DNA of 64,000 bases from Crocodylus rhombifer (Eukaryota > Chordata > Crocodylia > Crocodylidae): contig JAVSML010019219.1 in NCBI GenBank assembly GCA_038503035.1, positions 1-64,000 on the forward strand. Reading direction: 5' to 3'. The translations under genes and the position numbers were made by a program. Position 1 is the first letter of the stretch. The number at the start of each line of letters is the position of its first letter. This document shows, one piece after another, positions 1 to 10,800 of the stretch. A model generated the notes under the pieces. That model searched no databases. It was not told where the DNA came from and saw nothing but the letters and a program-made list of their open reading frames with translations.

Positions 1-2095
1 GGGGGGGGGGCACAAGATGGCCCACCATAAATGGGCACCTGGTCATTTGAGCGGAGTCGGAGGCAGCCACATCACTCCCCTGTATGCCATTAGCACACTC
101 GAGCTGGTGTGCCAGTACATCTTAACCAGGCTCTCTCCTGGCTTAGGTAGCCCTCAACTGCCTGATGGGCATTTGCTGAAGTGCTCAGCCTTCTTCTGCT
201 TCCAGTTGGGTCAGTGGATGCATTTGGGCTTCCTGGTGAGAGCACATCAGAGTAGGCCTAAATGCCATGCATTAAAGACCCCTCTTTACTGGTGTTTGCA
301 AAGCCCTCGGGGCTGAACTATATTCTCCCAAGAATCCAGCAGCAGCTGCTCACACGAGGCCAAATTCTGGGAAGGCAGCTTGCAAGACCTGCTAATGGAT
401 CCCTCCACCAGGGCTTGAGGAGGAAGACTCTGGCAACAATTCCCCCAAAGGGTTAAAAACAGTGGGTTAGTCTGTTGTTTTATTACTGCTGACTTGACTT
501 TTTTAATTAAAAAGAAAATCAATAAAAGATTCTGGCTCTTCCCTGGCGCCAATGGTTGAATTGTACTGCTAGGCCAACCACGTAGATACAGCAGGGTTCT
601 CTCCCCAAGTAAATAATAAAGACCTGGTTCTTTTTGGGTGGCCCCTGTCCTGTGCTGTCCATGAGCTGTCGCATGTTAAAGAGAAGGGGCTGGCCACTGG
701 CAGGGGAACTCAAATGCTGACACTGCAGTATTAGCATAGGGTTGTAGAGCAGAGGTGGCAGAACAGGAAGGGTGTCCAAGAGTCTGGGTTTGGGCCTCAC
801 TCTGGACTAAAGCCAAAAGATGTCCCCAGTTCCCCAACCCGTTTACAAGTATGTTGAGTCAAAAGGCACTGGATGCAATGACAGCCATTTCACTCCTCTG
901 TGTGCCATCAGCTGTACAGACTGCCCACCCAAGCCAGCAGGCCAAGGTGGTTTTCAGCCCAACCTTTGTAGGACAGGCAGTTCAGACTCCTCCTGGCTTG
1001 TTCCAGCACTGCTCACTGCGTAACCTGGAAGAAAGTCCCAAATAATGTGGCCCTTTCCATACCAGAGAAGGACAGTGTGCCCCTGCTGCCCATCTCCAAA
1101 GCAAGCCACTTACTTCCTACTTTGTAGGCTGATGGAGCATTTAGAGTGAGTTTGGAGGCTGGCCCTACAAACCACAGGGCTGAAATCCAGGGCCAACGGA
1201 TGCAATGCAGAGCACTTACAGCCACCAGCATGAGGGTTTCATGCTGGGAGCTGGGGGCAACAGGCGTTGCTTAAGGGGCTTTAAAACACCTGCCGAGACT
1301 AGAGAGCTGTCCCTGCATTGCCAAGAGGGGCAGGAACTCGCGTGAGACAGATGCAGCTCTTGGCCTGTTCCCCTCTGCTACACCCTTCAGAGCAAGCAGG
1401 CAGTGTGAAGAGAACTTCACTTGGCACCCAGTGTGTTTAGCAACACCCCAGAATGAGGCTCATTGCTGGAGTGGGACCAACTCCTTGCACCTGGGTACAA
1501 CTCTAGAGACCCAATTCACTGGCATGCATCAGGTATGACATTGGTGGGTTACAATGCATCTTAAAAAGGAGCTCTAGGTAAACCCAGGTCCCAGAGCTGC
1601 CTGGTTTTGGATGGATCCCTGCTGTGTGGCAAGTTCAGTCTCCCTGTTGTGATCAAAGCTGCAATGGTGTCAGAACGGTGAATTTTGTAACAGTGATGTC
1701 TACACACTTAGTAAAGGACAGAGGCAGTAGCCAACTCAGCCAACCAGAACTACATTTCAGCCTTCACCAACAGAGCCTGGAGGCTGCATACCCCATCCCA
1801 GCACCCAGAGCTGAGCAGCCCGCTTGAGCCTAGCATCTCAATCCCCATTTCCCTGTAGGCTTGCACAAGGAGACCAATAAATGCAGACTTCACTTACAAG
1901 TTACATGTATTAAAAAAAAAGACAAGGAGAGTCTAGTACAGAGATGAACAGTCATAAAAGGCTCAGTGCTTTCAGTGTTCAAGAAATGAGTACAAAAATA
2001 ATTCATCTTTTAAAGAGTTTGCTACAGTGTAAGGTCCTTTATAGCTTGGTTATATCAAGCCCCAGAGAGGCTGAATGTACAAGTATTTCATAGTG
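1..2095. other. Intergenic, no gene recognised
   Basis: I see no recognisable exon on either strand; the open frames are short and lack family motifs. An AATAAA hexamer at 1876-1881 could be the poly(A) signal of a plus-strand gene entering from the left. In mammals CELSR2 lies tail-to-tail with PSRC1, which would fit that position, but nothing here resembles CELSR2 coding sequence, so this is only a positional guess. The first ten bases are a G run at the window edge. Confidence 0.4.
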
Positions 2096-2101
2096 TTAGA
2101 C

Positions 2102-2210
2102 CAGGGGTATTTAACCCCTGGCCCATGGGCCAGATCTGGCCTGTGGCACTGTGATATCCAGCCCACAGGGCTCCCCAGGGATTTAAAAATCTGGTGGTGG
2201 GGAAATAATG
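2102..2210. mobile_element. hAT-like MITE end
   Basis: The stretch begins CAGGGGTATTTAACCCCTGG and continues with GGGCCAGATCTGGCC, the layout of the common hAT-type MITE end in vertebrates (CAGGGG followed by a 'grey' GGCC-rich palindrome). I could not locate the matching opposite terminus, so the right boundary is arbitrary and the copy may be partial. Confidence 0.4.
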
Positions 2211-2894
2211 GCACCACTCCCAGCTGCCAAATTTCCAAACCCACAAGGAGCCCCAGGCTGTGTACTGACTTAGGCACCTGATCCCAGTGTGCTGGGCTGG
2301 GCAGGGGTGGTGCTGGGCCCTGCTTCCAGCATGCAGGGGCAGGAAGGTGTTACTCTAGACTCTGCAGCACCAGGTCCTGGTTTGAGCCCAGCTGCAAAGC
2401 AGCACACCAAAGGATTCAGTAAAATACAGGCTTATAACATCTCCCCCCCCTCCTGTTCACCTATAATGTGAACAAACTAAAGCTGCCTTAAAGAAACACT
2501 GCCAAGGTAGTGGCTGTGCTATTAGCACCACTTTTGATTATCAGAAAGAAAAAAGCATATTTGCACATGTGGGCTCTTGACTTTCTGTGTCTCCTTCAGC
2601 AGGAAACCAGACCAGTTTGTTTGAAATCAGCTTCATTTCATGCGCCCCAAGTTCTGCAAGTTTCAACATTCCCAGTCTAGAGGAAGTAGAATTAAACTTG
2701 CAAGAAAGGACATGATTCCCCAATGAACATAAACTGGCATCTAACTATTATTGTTGACAGGGAAACACCAGCAGAAGATCTTGCCTGATAGCTTTCACTA
2801 TTGTATTGGGGGAGGGGGCGGTGTATATGTTTTAACCTGAAAACCAATTTTGAATTCCCATTTCAGAAAACCCATTCTGAAGCCCACCAATGCG

Positions 2895-3530
2895 ATGCCG
2901 CAGCTGGCAAAGCAAACAAAACTCCGGGTTGCATCTACTGATGCATCTCAAGCAAGACCCAGGAAGTCATTCTCCTGCTTTACTTGGCCCTGGTGAGGCC
3001 GCAGCTGGAGTACTGCATCCAATTCTGGGCTCTGCACTTTAGAAAAGATGTGGAGAAGCTTGAGAGAGTCCAGAGGAGAGCCGCGCGCATGATCAGAGGA
3101 CAACAGAACAGGCCTTATGAGAAGACTGAGAGCCATGGGACTTTTCAGCCTGAAAAAGCGTAGGCTCAGGGGTGACTTGGTGGCAATCTATAAATATATA
3201 AGGGGTGTGCGTCACACCCCTGAGAGAACATCTCTTCACTAGGGCATCCCAAGGGAAGACAAGGTCCAATGGTCACAAACTCCTGGAAAACTGTTTTAGG
3301 CTAGACATAAGGAAAAACTTCTTTACTGCCCAAGTCCCCAGAGCCTGGAATAGACTCCCCCCGGAGGTGGTGCAAGTCACCCTTCTGGACTCTTTCAAGA
3401 AACACTTGGATGCTTATTTTGCTGGGATCATTTGACTCCAGCTGACTTCCTGCCCTTTGGGCAGGGGGCTGGACCCGATGATCTTGTGAGGTCCCTTCCA
3501 GCCCTAATGTCTATGAAATCTATGAATTCT
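2895..3530 (+). mobile_element. CR1 LINE, 3' portion
   Basis: This is a 5'-truncated CR1 copy. It carries the end of ORF2 after the reverse-transcriptase fingers and palm: a 'LVRPQLEYC'-type segment near 2985-3030, then the C-terminal segment with AWNRLPPEVVQ at about 3340-3375. It finishes with the typical 3' tail 'GGGCTGGACCCGATGATCTTG' context and repeated TCTATGAA-type octamers near 3510-3530. Several frameshifts and stops show it is dead. Confidence 0.9.
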
Positions 3531-3643
3531 GTTAGTTTTGGTAAAATACATGACTATTTTGAAGTAAGATTTTGCCAGGCTAACATGGGACCTGATTCTC
3601 ATTTATGTGATAGAAGTGTAAAGGAGCTGTGTGGAGTGATGTA

Positions 3644-3856
3644 GTGGGTGCGTCTACATGATGTGCTTAATGCACAGAAGACTAATTCTACTGCGCACTA
3701 CCATGATGGGCAAAGCCCATGCTAATGCGCAGTAGATTTAGTCCAATGTGCAGTAGTAGCATCACAAAAAAAACATTTATCTGTGCTACTATGCAGTAGC
3801 ACCACTTGTTAGTACCTGTCATTACAACGCATTAATGAATGTGCAGACGCACCCAC
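3644..3856. mobile_element. TA-flanked MITE (Tc1/mariner-type?)
   Basis: A 213-bp segment is bounded by inverted termini. It starts GTGGGTGCGTCTACATG and its end reads, in reverse complement, GTGGGTGCGTCTGCACATT. The imperfect terminal repeats run about 30 bp each. It is flanked on both sides by TA (3642-3643 and 3857-3858), the target duplication of the Tc1/mariner superfamily. It has no coding capacity. Confidence 0.65.
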
Positions 3857-3859
3857 TAT

Positions 3860-4630
3860 TTTACAAATTAATGGGAACATGCACAATCAGGTGATGGTGC
3901 ACACCATCTGGGACAGCCCCAAGTCTGAAGACCTATGCCACATGTTCAATTTAAAGCACCATACAAATCAGCCACAAAGATGTTCTACAATAAGTGGAAC
4001 ATCTTTGTGACTGGTTTGTCATTTTATGGTGCCATATATTGGCTGAACTTACAGCATGCTGCAATTTATGACATGATTTAACATGTTATTTGTTCCATAA
4101 ATGTGCTGTCTGCCAGGGCCTAAAGTCTAATGAGGGAGCATGGTACACAAAGGGGGGGGCATGAGGCTCTGCAGGATCAGAAGACCTCAGATTTTGATTT
4201 TATGCTGAAAGATTAAAATGATTTGTGGGAAATGACCCCATTTCCCAAATGACAGTCCTGCTAACAGATGAGTGTTTAGCAATGTAGCTGCAAGATGAGA
4301 TCTGGCAAGGAGGGGAAGTTCCGGCAGTCTGCTCTAATCAGACAAGAAATAAACTCAGTGTTTGTTTTCCTTTTGGAATTCCTCCTTCCTTCTCAATATA
4401 GAAATCAAAGTAAAAGTAATCAGTAGAAACCTGGGTATATTCATTTCAGGTTCCTGGTTCTTAAAGCTGATAGGTGCAGGTTGCCAGCCCAGCAGCTGGC
4501 AGCACAGAGATGGTAAGTGCTCCTGTTGCAGGCACTGAGCAGAGGGGCATAGGATCAGAACGCTCCTGCCCCAGAAGAAGGACTTGAGTCTCAGAGATTT
4601 GTGGTCCAAGCTGCATTCTCTCAGCCTAGT
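3860..4630. other. Spacer; possible PSRC1 3' UTR
   Basis: There is no gene of its own here. The PSRC1 3' UTR on the minus strand should fall in this stretch. A polypyrimidine tract and AG acceptor ending at 4639 (minus strand) could open a separate untranslated last exon. I found no canonical AATAAA on the minus strand close by, so the transcript end is unplaced. Confidence 0.35.
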
Positions 4631-4796
4631 GATGTTACCTTAAACAGAAAGAAAAGTGAGATACGTTCACACCAAGTTAACATTTACATTGAACAGTATC
4701 CCACTGCTGTCCAGCATGGAAGGAAGGAATGGGTGGGTGGCTTTGAGTAAAGACTCTAAGCCAAAGTCATGCCCTGGAGAGAAGAATGGTAAAACT

Positions 4797-4891
4797 TTAC
4801 CTTGGGCAGCTGGCTGCAGTCACCTTCTTAGGTGGCTCTAGCTTGCTGCCGCGGAGAGCACCTTGAGGGGTTGTCCGCTGGGTTACAGAGA
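4797..4891 (-). other. PSRC1: PSRC1 last coding exon
   Basis: The acceptor is CTTCCCCAG and the exon encodes VSVTQRTTPQGALRGSKL…EPPKKV…CPR followed by TAA at 4799-4797. The VTQR and LEPPKKV parts parallel the mammalian C terminus (VSQR…LQPPRKV). The stop overlaps a good GTAAAG donor at 4800-4795. Splicing to the acceptor at 4639 would recreate the same Arg-stop, so the protein end is the same either way. Confidence 0.85.
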
Positions 4892-7800
4892 CTGGGGAAG
4901 GAAAGAGAAGATCAGCATGACCCACAGCCTCATCAAGCCAAGCATCTAGCAGACAAGCAATGCAAGGATACTGTGATATGGCTGCCCATAATACCAGCCC
5001 CCTGGACTTGACCTGGCCTGTGCCCCAGGGACCCTGGACACCTCTGTATTCTGCCTGGCACATTGACCTGCCAAATCCTCTTGTTCACAGAGCTTGACCC
5101 TACAGGGAATTCCCCATCAGTACCACTGAGCCTAGGATAGAGCATGGGGAATGATCTTCCATACAACTGGTTTCTGACAGAAGTTTGGGTTTTCCACTAA
5201 ATGAAATCCTTGGTACAAAGCACCTGCTTCAAAGATTATTTGATTTTTCCCTAAATGCCTGAAAGCTGAAACATTTCAATTTCAACATGCCCCCGCTATG
5301 CCTCACGCCCCATTCTCCTCTGTGGGTGGGTTCCCCTGTGGACATTCACCTTCCACAAGACACCAAGGCCTTTTCTGTATCACCCCTCCTTGCCAACGAA
5401 GAGCAGGATGCAGCACAGGAGATGTAGGCCAATGGTAAGCTCCCTCCCAGCCCTCTCGTGTCTATTAATCAATATTATCCCCAGAGTTCAAGTGAGGAAC
5501 TGAGGCATGGGGGGGAAGGGAAGAGAGGGTGTGACTGGCCCGTGGGCATATACTGAACCAGTGTCAGACCCATCTCCACTGCCTGTGCACCTCACTGCTC
5601 TAGTGCCCCCAATTCAAGTGTCTAATAGAGACCAATTCACAGCAGGCACTGGCGTCAGAGAGGCAGTGCCAGGGCCTAGCGTCAAGGGGAAGCAAGAGCA
5701 GTAAGAGACTTTGTAGTGACTAGCAGATAGAGGAACTGCTTGAAGACAGAGAGGCAGCTCTCAGGAGCAAGGGCCAGAGCGTTGAAGATGCCGGGGTTAG
5801 AGCTGCTAGCTTAGATTATGTTAAAGATGCAGACAGGTGCTTCCATTGTGAACATGGCACAAGGGATGGAGCAAAGGGGAAGAGCCTACAGCAGGATCCC
5901 AGGACAAAGCTGTAGCCCCTGGATCATAGCTATCTGCCCTCATTGTTCAAATCCTGGAAAGTCATCCAGGATTTGAAGAGAGAGAGAGAGAGGTCCCAGG
6001 AGAGAAGGGTAGTGTAGGAAGCTCCCCTAGCCCCTGCTGCTGAGAGCATAAGAAGCTCCCTTTGCATTAGAGGGCTGCAACATAATAGGCAACTAAAGTA
6101 GGAACAGCTGCAGGAAAGTAAGCAGCCAGAAGCTAAAGATAGGAGCTACAAGGCAGTGAGGGACTAAAAAGCTAGCTGCATGGCCACAAGCACGAAGGGC
6201 AGAGCTCCAAGCAGGTAAGAAGGCAATGCCTGCAGCTTAATTGCTCAAACTGCAGCACAAGGGCAACTACTCATTAAGTAAAAGGGAAGAGCCCTGTGGA
6301 GGGTCAGTGGAGGCTATGCCCAGAAGGGGTGGAGCTCAGGGGAGCATAAACCTTGGCTCCTAAGCCAGAGTAGTCAGTTCAGCCCTGAACCTTGCTGTGA
6401 GAAGAGCTAGAAAGTGGCACAGAGACAAGCTCAGGTATCTGGGAAAGCTGGAGGGAGGATTACTTAATGGAGGGTAGGCATTTGCATGGTCCCGGAGAAA
6501 GAAGAGAAGTGATTTGTGTCTCTTTTTACAAACTTAGACAATTCGGAAGTTTGGGTATGGCTGGGAGCAAAAGCGCAGCCCTGTGAGGGTCAGGGACCCT
6601 GTGGGCTGAAGGTGGTATAGGGCCAGAGTGCCCAGTGAAGGCATTTAGAGCAAGACCTGCAAGGCATAGGTGTGGCTATGCAGGAGCTTGTAGGGCCCTG
6701 GCAAGGGCCTGCAGGGCTACAACTGGTGTCACAGGCAGTGCCAGGGCCTAGTGCCAAGGGGAAGTGGAACAGAGGGCTATCAAAGGCCTGGAGCCTGAAA
6801 TAGTAGCCATTTCTGCCTGGTACTAAGGGGAAGAGGAGGGGTTCTGCTAGGGACAGGGAATAGAGCCTGATGAGGAGCAGGAACAGGTGAAGCACCCAAA
6901 GCTTACTGGTCTCTGAGGGCAGTAACCCTAATTGTATCACTTTGCCATCAATGTGTGGCAGATAAGACCTCAGGGTGATACCCTGGGAGGCAGGAGTGGG
7001 GTAGAACAGGACAAGTGAAGTCACTGGGGGTGCTACCACCACCTACACACCTGCGTCCTATTACAGGTGGCTCATGCAGCCCAGCACTGGAGCCTTCAGC
7101 TCACCAGCCTGAGCTGTCGCCCCTCCAAGAAATCCACGTGCTTTGGCTCCCAAAACCACTTCTCACCTCGCTGTCCAGATGCACTGGGCCTCAGGAGCCC
7201 CTTTGCCCCAGCAGACCCCTGGCCCAGGAGCTGTGGCTGGCTGGATTTCCTTGGCACTGCAGCCTGGCTCAGGGAAATAACTCGGCTGGCTGGTTTGGGA
7301 ACAGCGGTGGGCACTGGGAGGCGGCTGGCAGGGATGGGGATGGCTGTGCTCCTAGCCCGCGCCTGGCAGGTGGACGTTGCAGTGGGTCTGGAGCTGGTTG
7401 GGAGCTGGGAGGAGTTGCCCCCACAGAGCTTAGCTGGACCTGAATGCAGAAAGAAAAGGGGGTGAGCTTGAAGGGCTGGATGTGACATTTGGATTCACTC
7501 AAGCTTCCCACCAGCTTGTCTCCCTTTTGGGGGAGCAGCTGCCCTCCCCTTAGTCACTTGTACCAACTCACACTTAAAGCATGAGTCCTCCCCTTAGCAA
7601 TTACAGTCCCTGACCCTCCACCCCTTTCCCCTGGCACTCATCTCCCCTGGCCAAAGAGAGCACAGCCACATTGCTCGCTGCCCAATGGGCTGGAGCAGGA
7701 GAGGCTTTTTGTACTGATTCCCTTGAGATGAGCCTTATTCCCTTAAGACCATTATTCTGCTTCCAGTTCAGTGGCTGACTCCTGTTGCTCAGGTTCTAGC

Positions 7801-10800
7801 TTAGCGGCTCATCCCACAAAAGACTGTAGCCACTGTTTAAGGAGCTCTTTCCCATCTGCTGGGGCAGTGCTCTACGCACAAGCAGAGGCAGCCACAGCCC
7901 GTGGCACTGACACCTGGGAGCTCAATGATTCCCTGGGGGTCAAGTGCCTGGTGCTGCTGCTAACTGCAGAGGTCTACCTCCCCTTCTATCCAGAACTGGA
8001 TAATTGAGGCAGATGGAAGGACTTGATCCTAGGGCTGGAAACACACAGCTGGTCCACAAAAATTGGAGGACATGTTTCTGGTCTTGGAGCAATTGCTGTC
8101 TCTGTGTTGGCTGTGCTGGTTGGGAGCTGAATACAGCACAGCCCACAGCCTTGGCCATCATGCCCTAGAATCCGATTTCCACGTTGGGAGGGTGGATTTT
8201 TTTCCAAGCAATAAAAGCCCATTCTTTCTCCCCACCAAATGAAGGCTCTTCCCCAAGCTGGACACTAGATGGAGCTTGATCCCCGCTGGATGGGAAAGGC
8301 TTACATGCATGGAGATGCCACAGGGGTGATGGGGAATTACAAACGAGCCACCCGTCTCAGTGCAGCGCTTGGTGGAAGCTCACTGAGGCACTGCATATGC
8401 TGCGCTGTCTTCACCCAGGAGCGCTGGAGCTGCTGAACCTAAGCCAGTCTGTAGGGGTGCAAGGGAGGCTTCACTCCACCCTGCCCCCAACGCCATTAGT
8501 ATGCTAAGGTGCTGGGGGGCAATCCTTGGCAGGCATGCCACAAATTAAGCCCCGTGTCCTTCGAGTGCCTCTGATCCCCTTCCTCCGCTCAATCGGTTGC
8601 TCTGTTTTCTGGCCCCTGCCTGATCTGCCACCATGTTCCTTGCTCCCTCCCTCATCTGCCACATACATGCAAAGGCTGCCCAGGCCACTTGTGCTACTCA
8701 ATGCTAGGGGATGCAGAACATGCCCCTGCAGCTCACTCGGGGTGCAGAGAGCAGAATCTGCCCTGCTCAGGAGGCAGACCATTTCTCCCCACCCCGTGGA
8801 GCCTGGCCTTGGAAGCCTGGTTACCTGTATTAACAATTTGCAGGGACTCTGCTTTCCCTCGGGGTGAGGAAAGCTCCGGCTTGAGACGGGGCTGGGTGGG
8901 CGACGACCTGGGTCCTCTTGCTTCTTTCACTCTTATCGAAGGCGATGTGCGTCTATTGGGGTTGTCCTGGAAGCTCAGCTAATGCAGTGAGAAAGGGTAA
9001 AGTGAGGTCAGCCTATAACTGGACCAAGTGAAGTGGGAGTTTGCTCCTCAGGCTTTGCTCATTTAAATGATTCAAGCAGATATGCTGCTAGTGGCTTCAA
9101 AGGCCTGCTCTGTGGCAGGCTCTGTTGGGCTCCATGTCCTCACTTTTAAGCCTTGGAGCAGTTGGAGTTGAGCATTTGGGTGTATTTGAGCTTCCAGATT
9201 TCACCAAGAGGAGAGAATTCACACACAGAGAATGGATTTGTCTCTCTGAGGGAGGGGAACTGAGAACAAATATTTTGCGCTCTGCAAAGTGGCTAAGTTG
9301 TAGTTTGAAAATCCATTCAGTGACCCACCCCTGGCAGACAGACTGTGCTGGGCCAAAAGCCAATGGTTCAGGCAGAATTCAGGCCTTCTTTTCTTAAGTC
9401 AGAGTTTCTTGCTCATACAGTTGTGAGGATGAAGCACCTGGAGGCTGCCCCATCTGCCTGAGGCTGTAGCCAAGCTGTGCTGCTGCTCAGAGCTCTTTCC
9501 CAAGCAACTGCACTTTGAAATGAGAAGCTGCTGGTTGGTTTTGCAGTTGCAAGAGGAAAGTGTGTGCAGCCGAAAGCTGATGGGCACCAGGTCCATGCCA
9601 CACTAAAGGAGCTCTGAGCAACAGCAGGGAGGCACTGGCCCTACTTGCTGGGGAGCTAAGGAAAGCAAGGGGAGCAGCAGCTTGGTGGTAAGGTGGGGAG
9701 AGAAGCTCTGCTTTCCAGAAGGGAAAAGGGAAGGGGCTGGTTTCCAAATTAAGCCACCATTCGCATGCACAAAGACAAGGGAGAGCAATTAGCAGGCCTA
9801 GAGACCGGTGCCCCAGCAACATCCCCTCCCAGTGGCTAACCTACCTGCTTACTGCCGGCCAGTCTCTGTGGGGGCTGCGCCTTGCCAGGGGTCGATTCCT
9901 TCCGGGGCCTTTCACCCCCAGCCAGGCGGCTGCTCGCTCTGTGTCGGAGCCGGGCGTGAGCTGGTGCCACGGCGGTGCGGGGAGAAGGGCTCTTCCCTTT
10001 TGAGAGGAGCGTCCCCAGCTCCACTGTAGGCAGCAGCGCCCTGACAGGACTGTTCTTCACCACGAAGGTCTCGCGCCGGGGGCTTCTGGGACTCTTCCGC
10101 TCCTTGGACAAGAACCTGATGGGGGCTCGGGGCTCCCCGCCGAGGCTCGGCTCCGTCTCCTCCCGGGGTGAGGCCCGGGCATTCTCCTTCGGCAGGTGGC
10201 ACCTCTCCAGCTGCGTGGCCAGCCAGTTGGCCTCCTTCACAATCTCCTCCAACTTCTCAGGGCTCAATGGGCTCCAGTTTACCTGGTGCTCTCTTCTGGG
10301 GCCAATGCCCTCCTCCTTCACGACATTCGGGTCAATTCTTTGCGCCACGAATCTTTCAACCTGCTGGACAGGTTCAGCAGAGACTTCCTCCTTTTCCTCC
10401 GCACCGAGGCATTCTTCCTCCCGGCTGCAGGGGTGAGAACCAAATGCTACCAGCACCTGGGTGAAGGGGACAGTCCCCATCCTCCAGCACACAAATCTGC
10501 AAGGTTTATTCTGCAGGCAGGAGCAGGAAGGTATTTTATACCTTTCTGGATGCTACTTGGTTACAGCCCAGCCGAGTACTGATTGGAGCTAGTTATAACC
10601 TGCCTGACTCCCCTCCACAGGTTTAAAATGCCTGCTCGGACCTGATATGTCCTTTTGGCTCCCATACATGCATCTGATCTGACAGGTGTTATAGGCCTGC
10701 CTGCAGCGATTCAGGACTTGAAGACCTGATCCTGAGCCCAGGCTCAGAAGTCACTTTACTAATAACATGACTGGTGCTCATGAAGAGAAGTGGTTTGTAT

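Noticed and set aside
1..1900. CELSR2 3' end, expected next to PSRC1 from mammalian order
   Set aside because: Only an AATAAA at 1876 supports it; no CELSR2-like coding sequence could be read.
3644..3856. Possible small RNA gene because of its hairpin ends
   Set aside because: Matching termini and TA flanks fit a MITE better than an RNA gene.
6590..7042. 150-codon minus-strand frame next to PSRC1 exon 5
   Set aside because: It lies within intron 5, overlaps no splice-consistent exon and has no similarity to the PSRC1 C terminus, which is found at 4797-4891.
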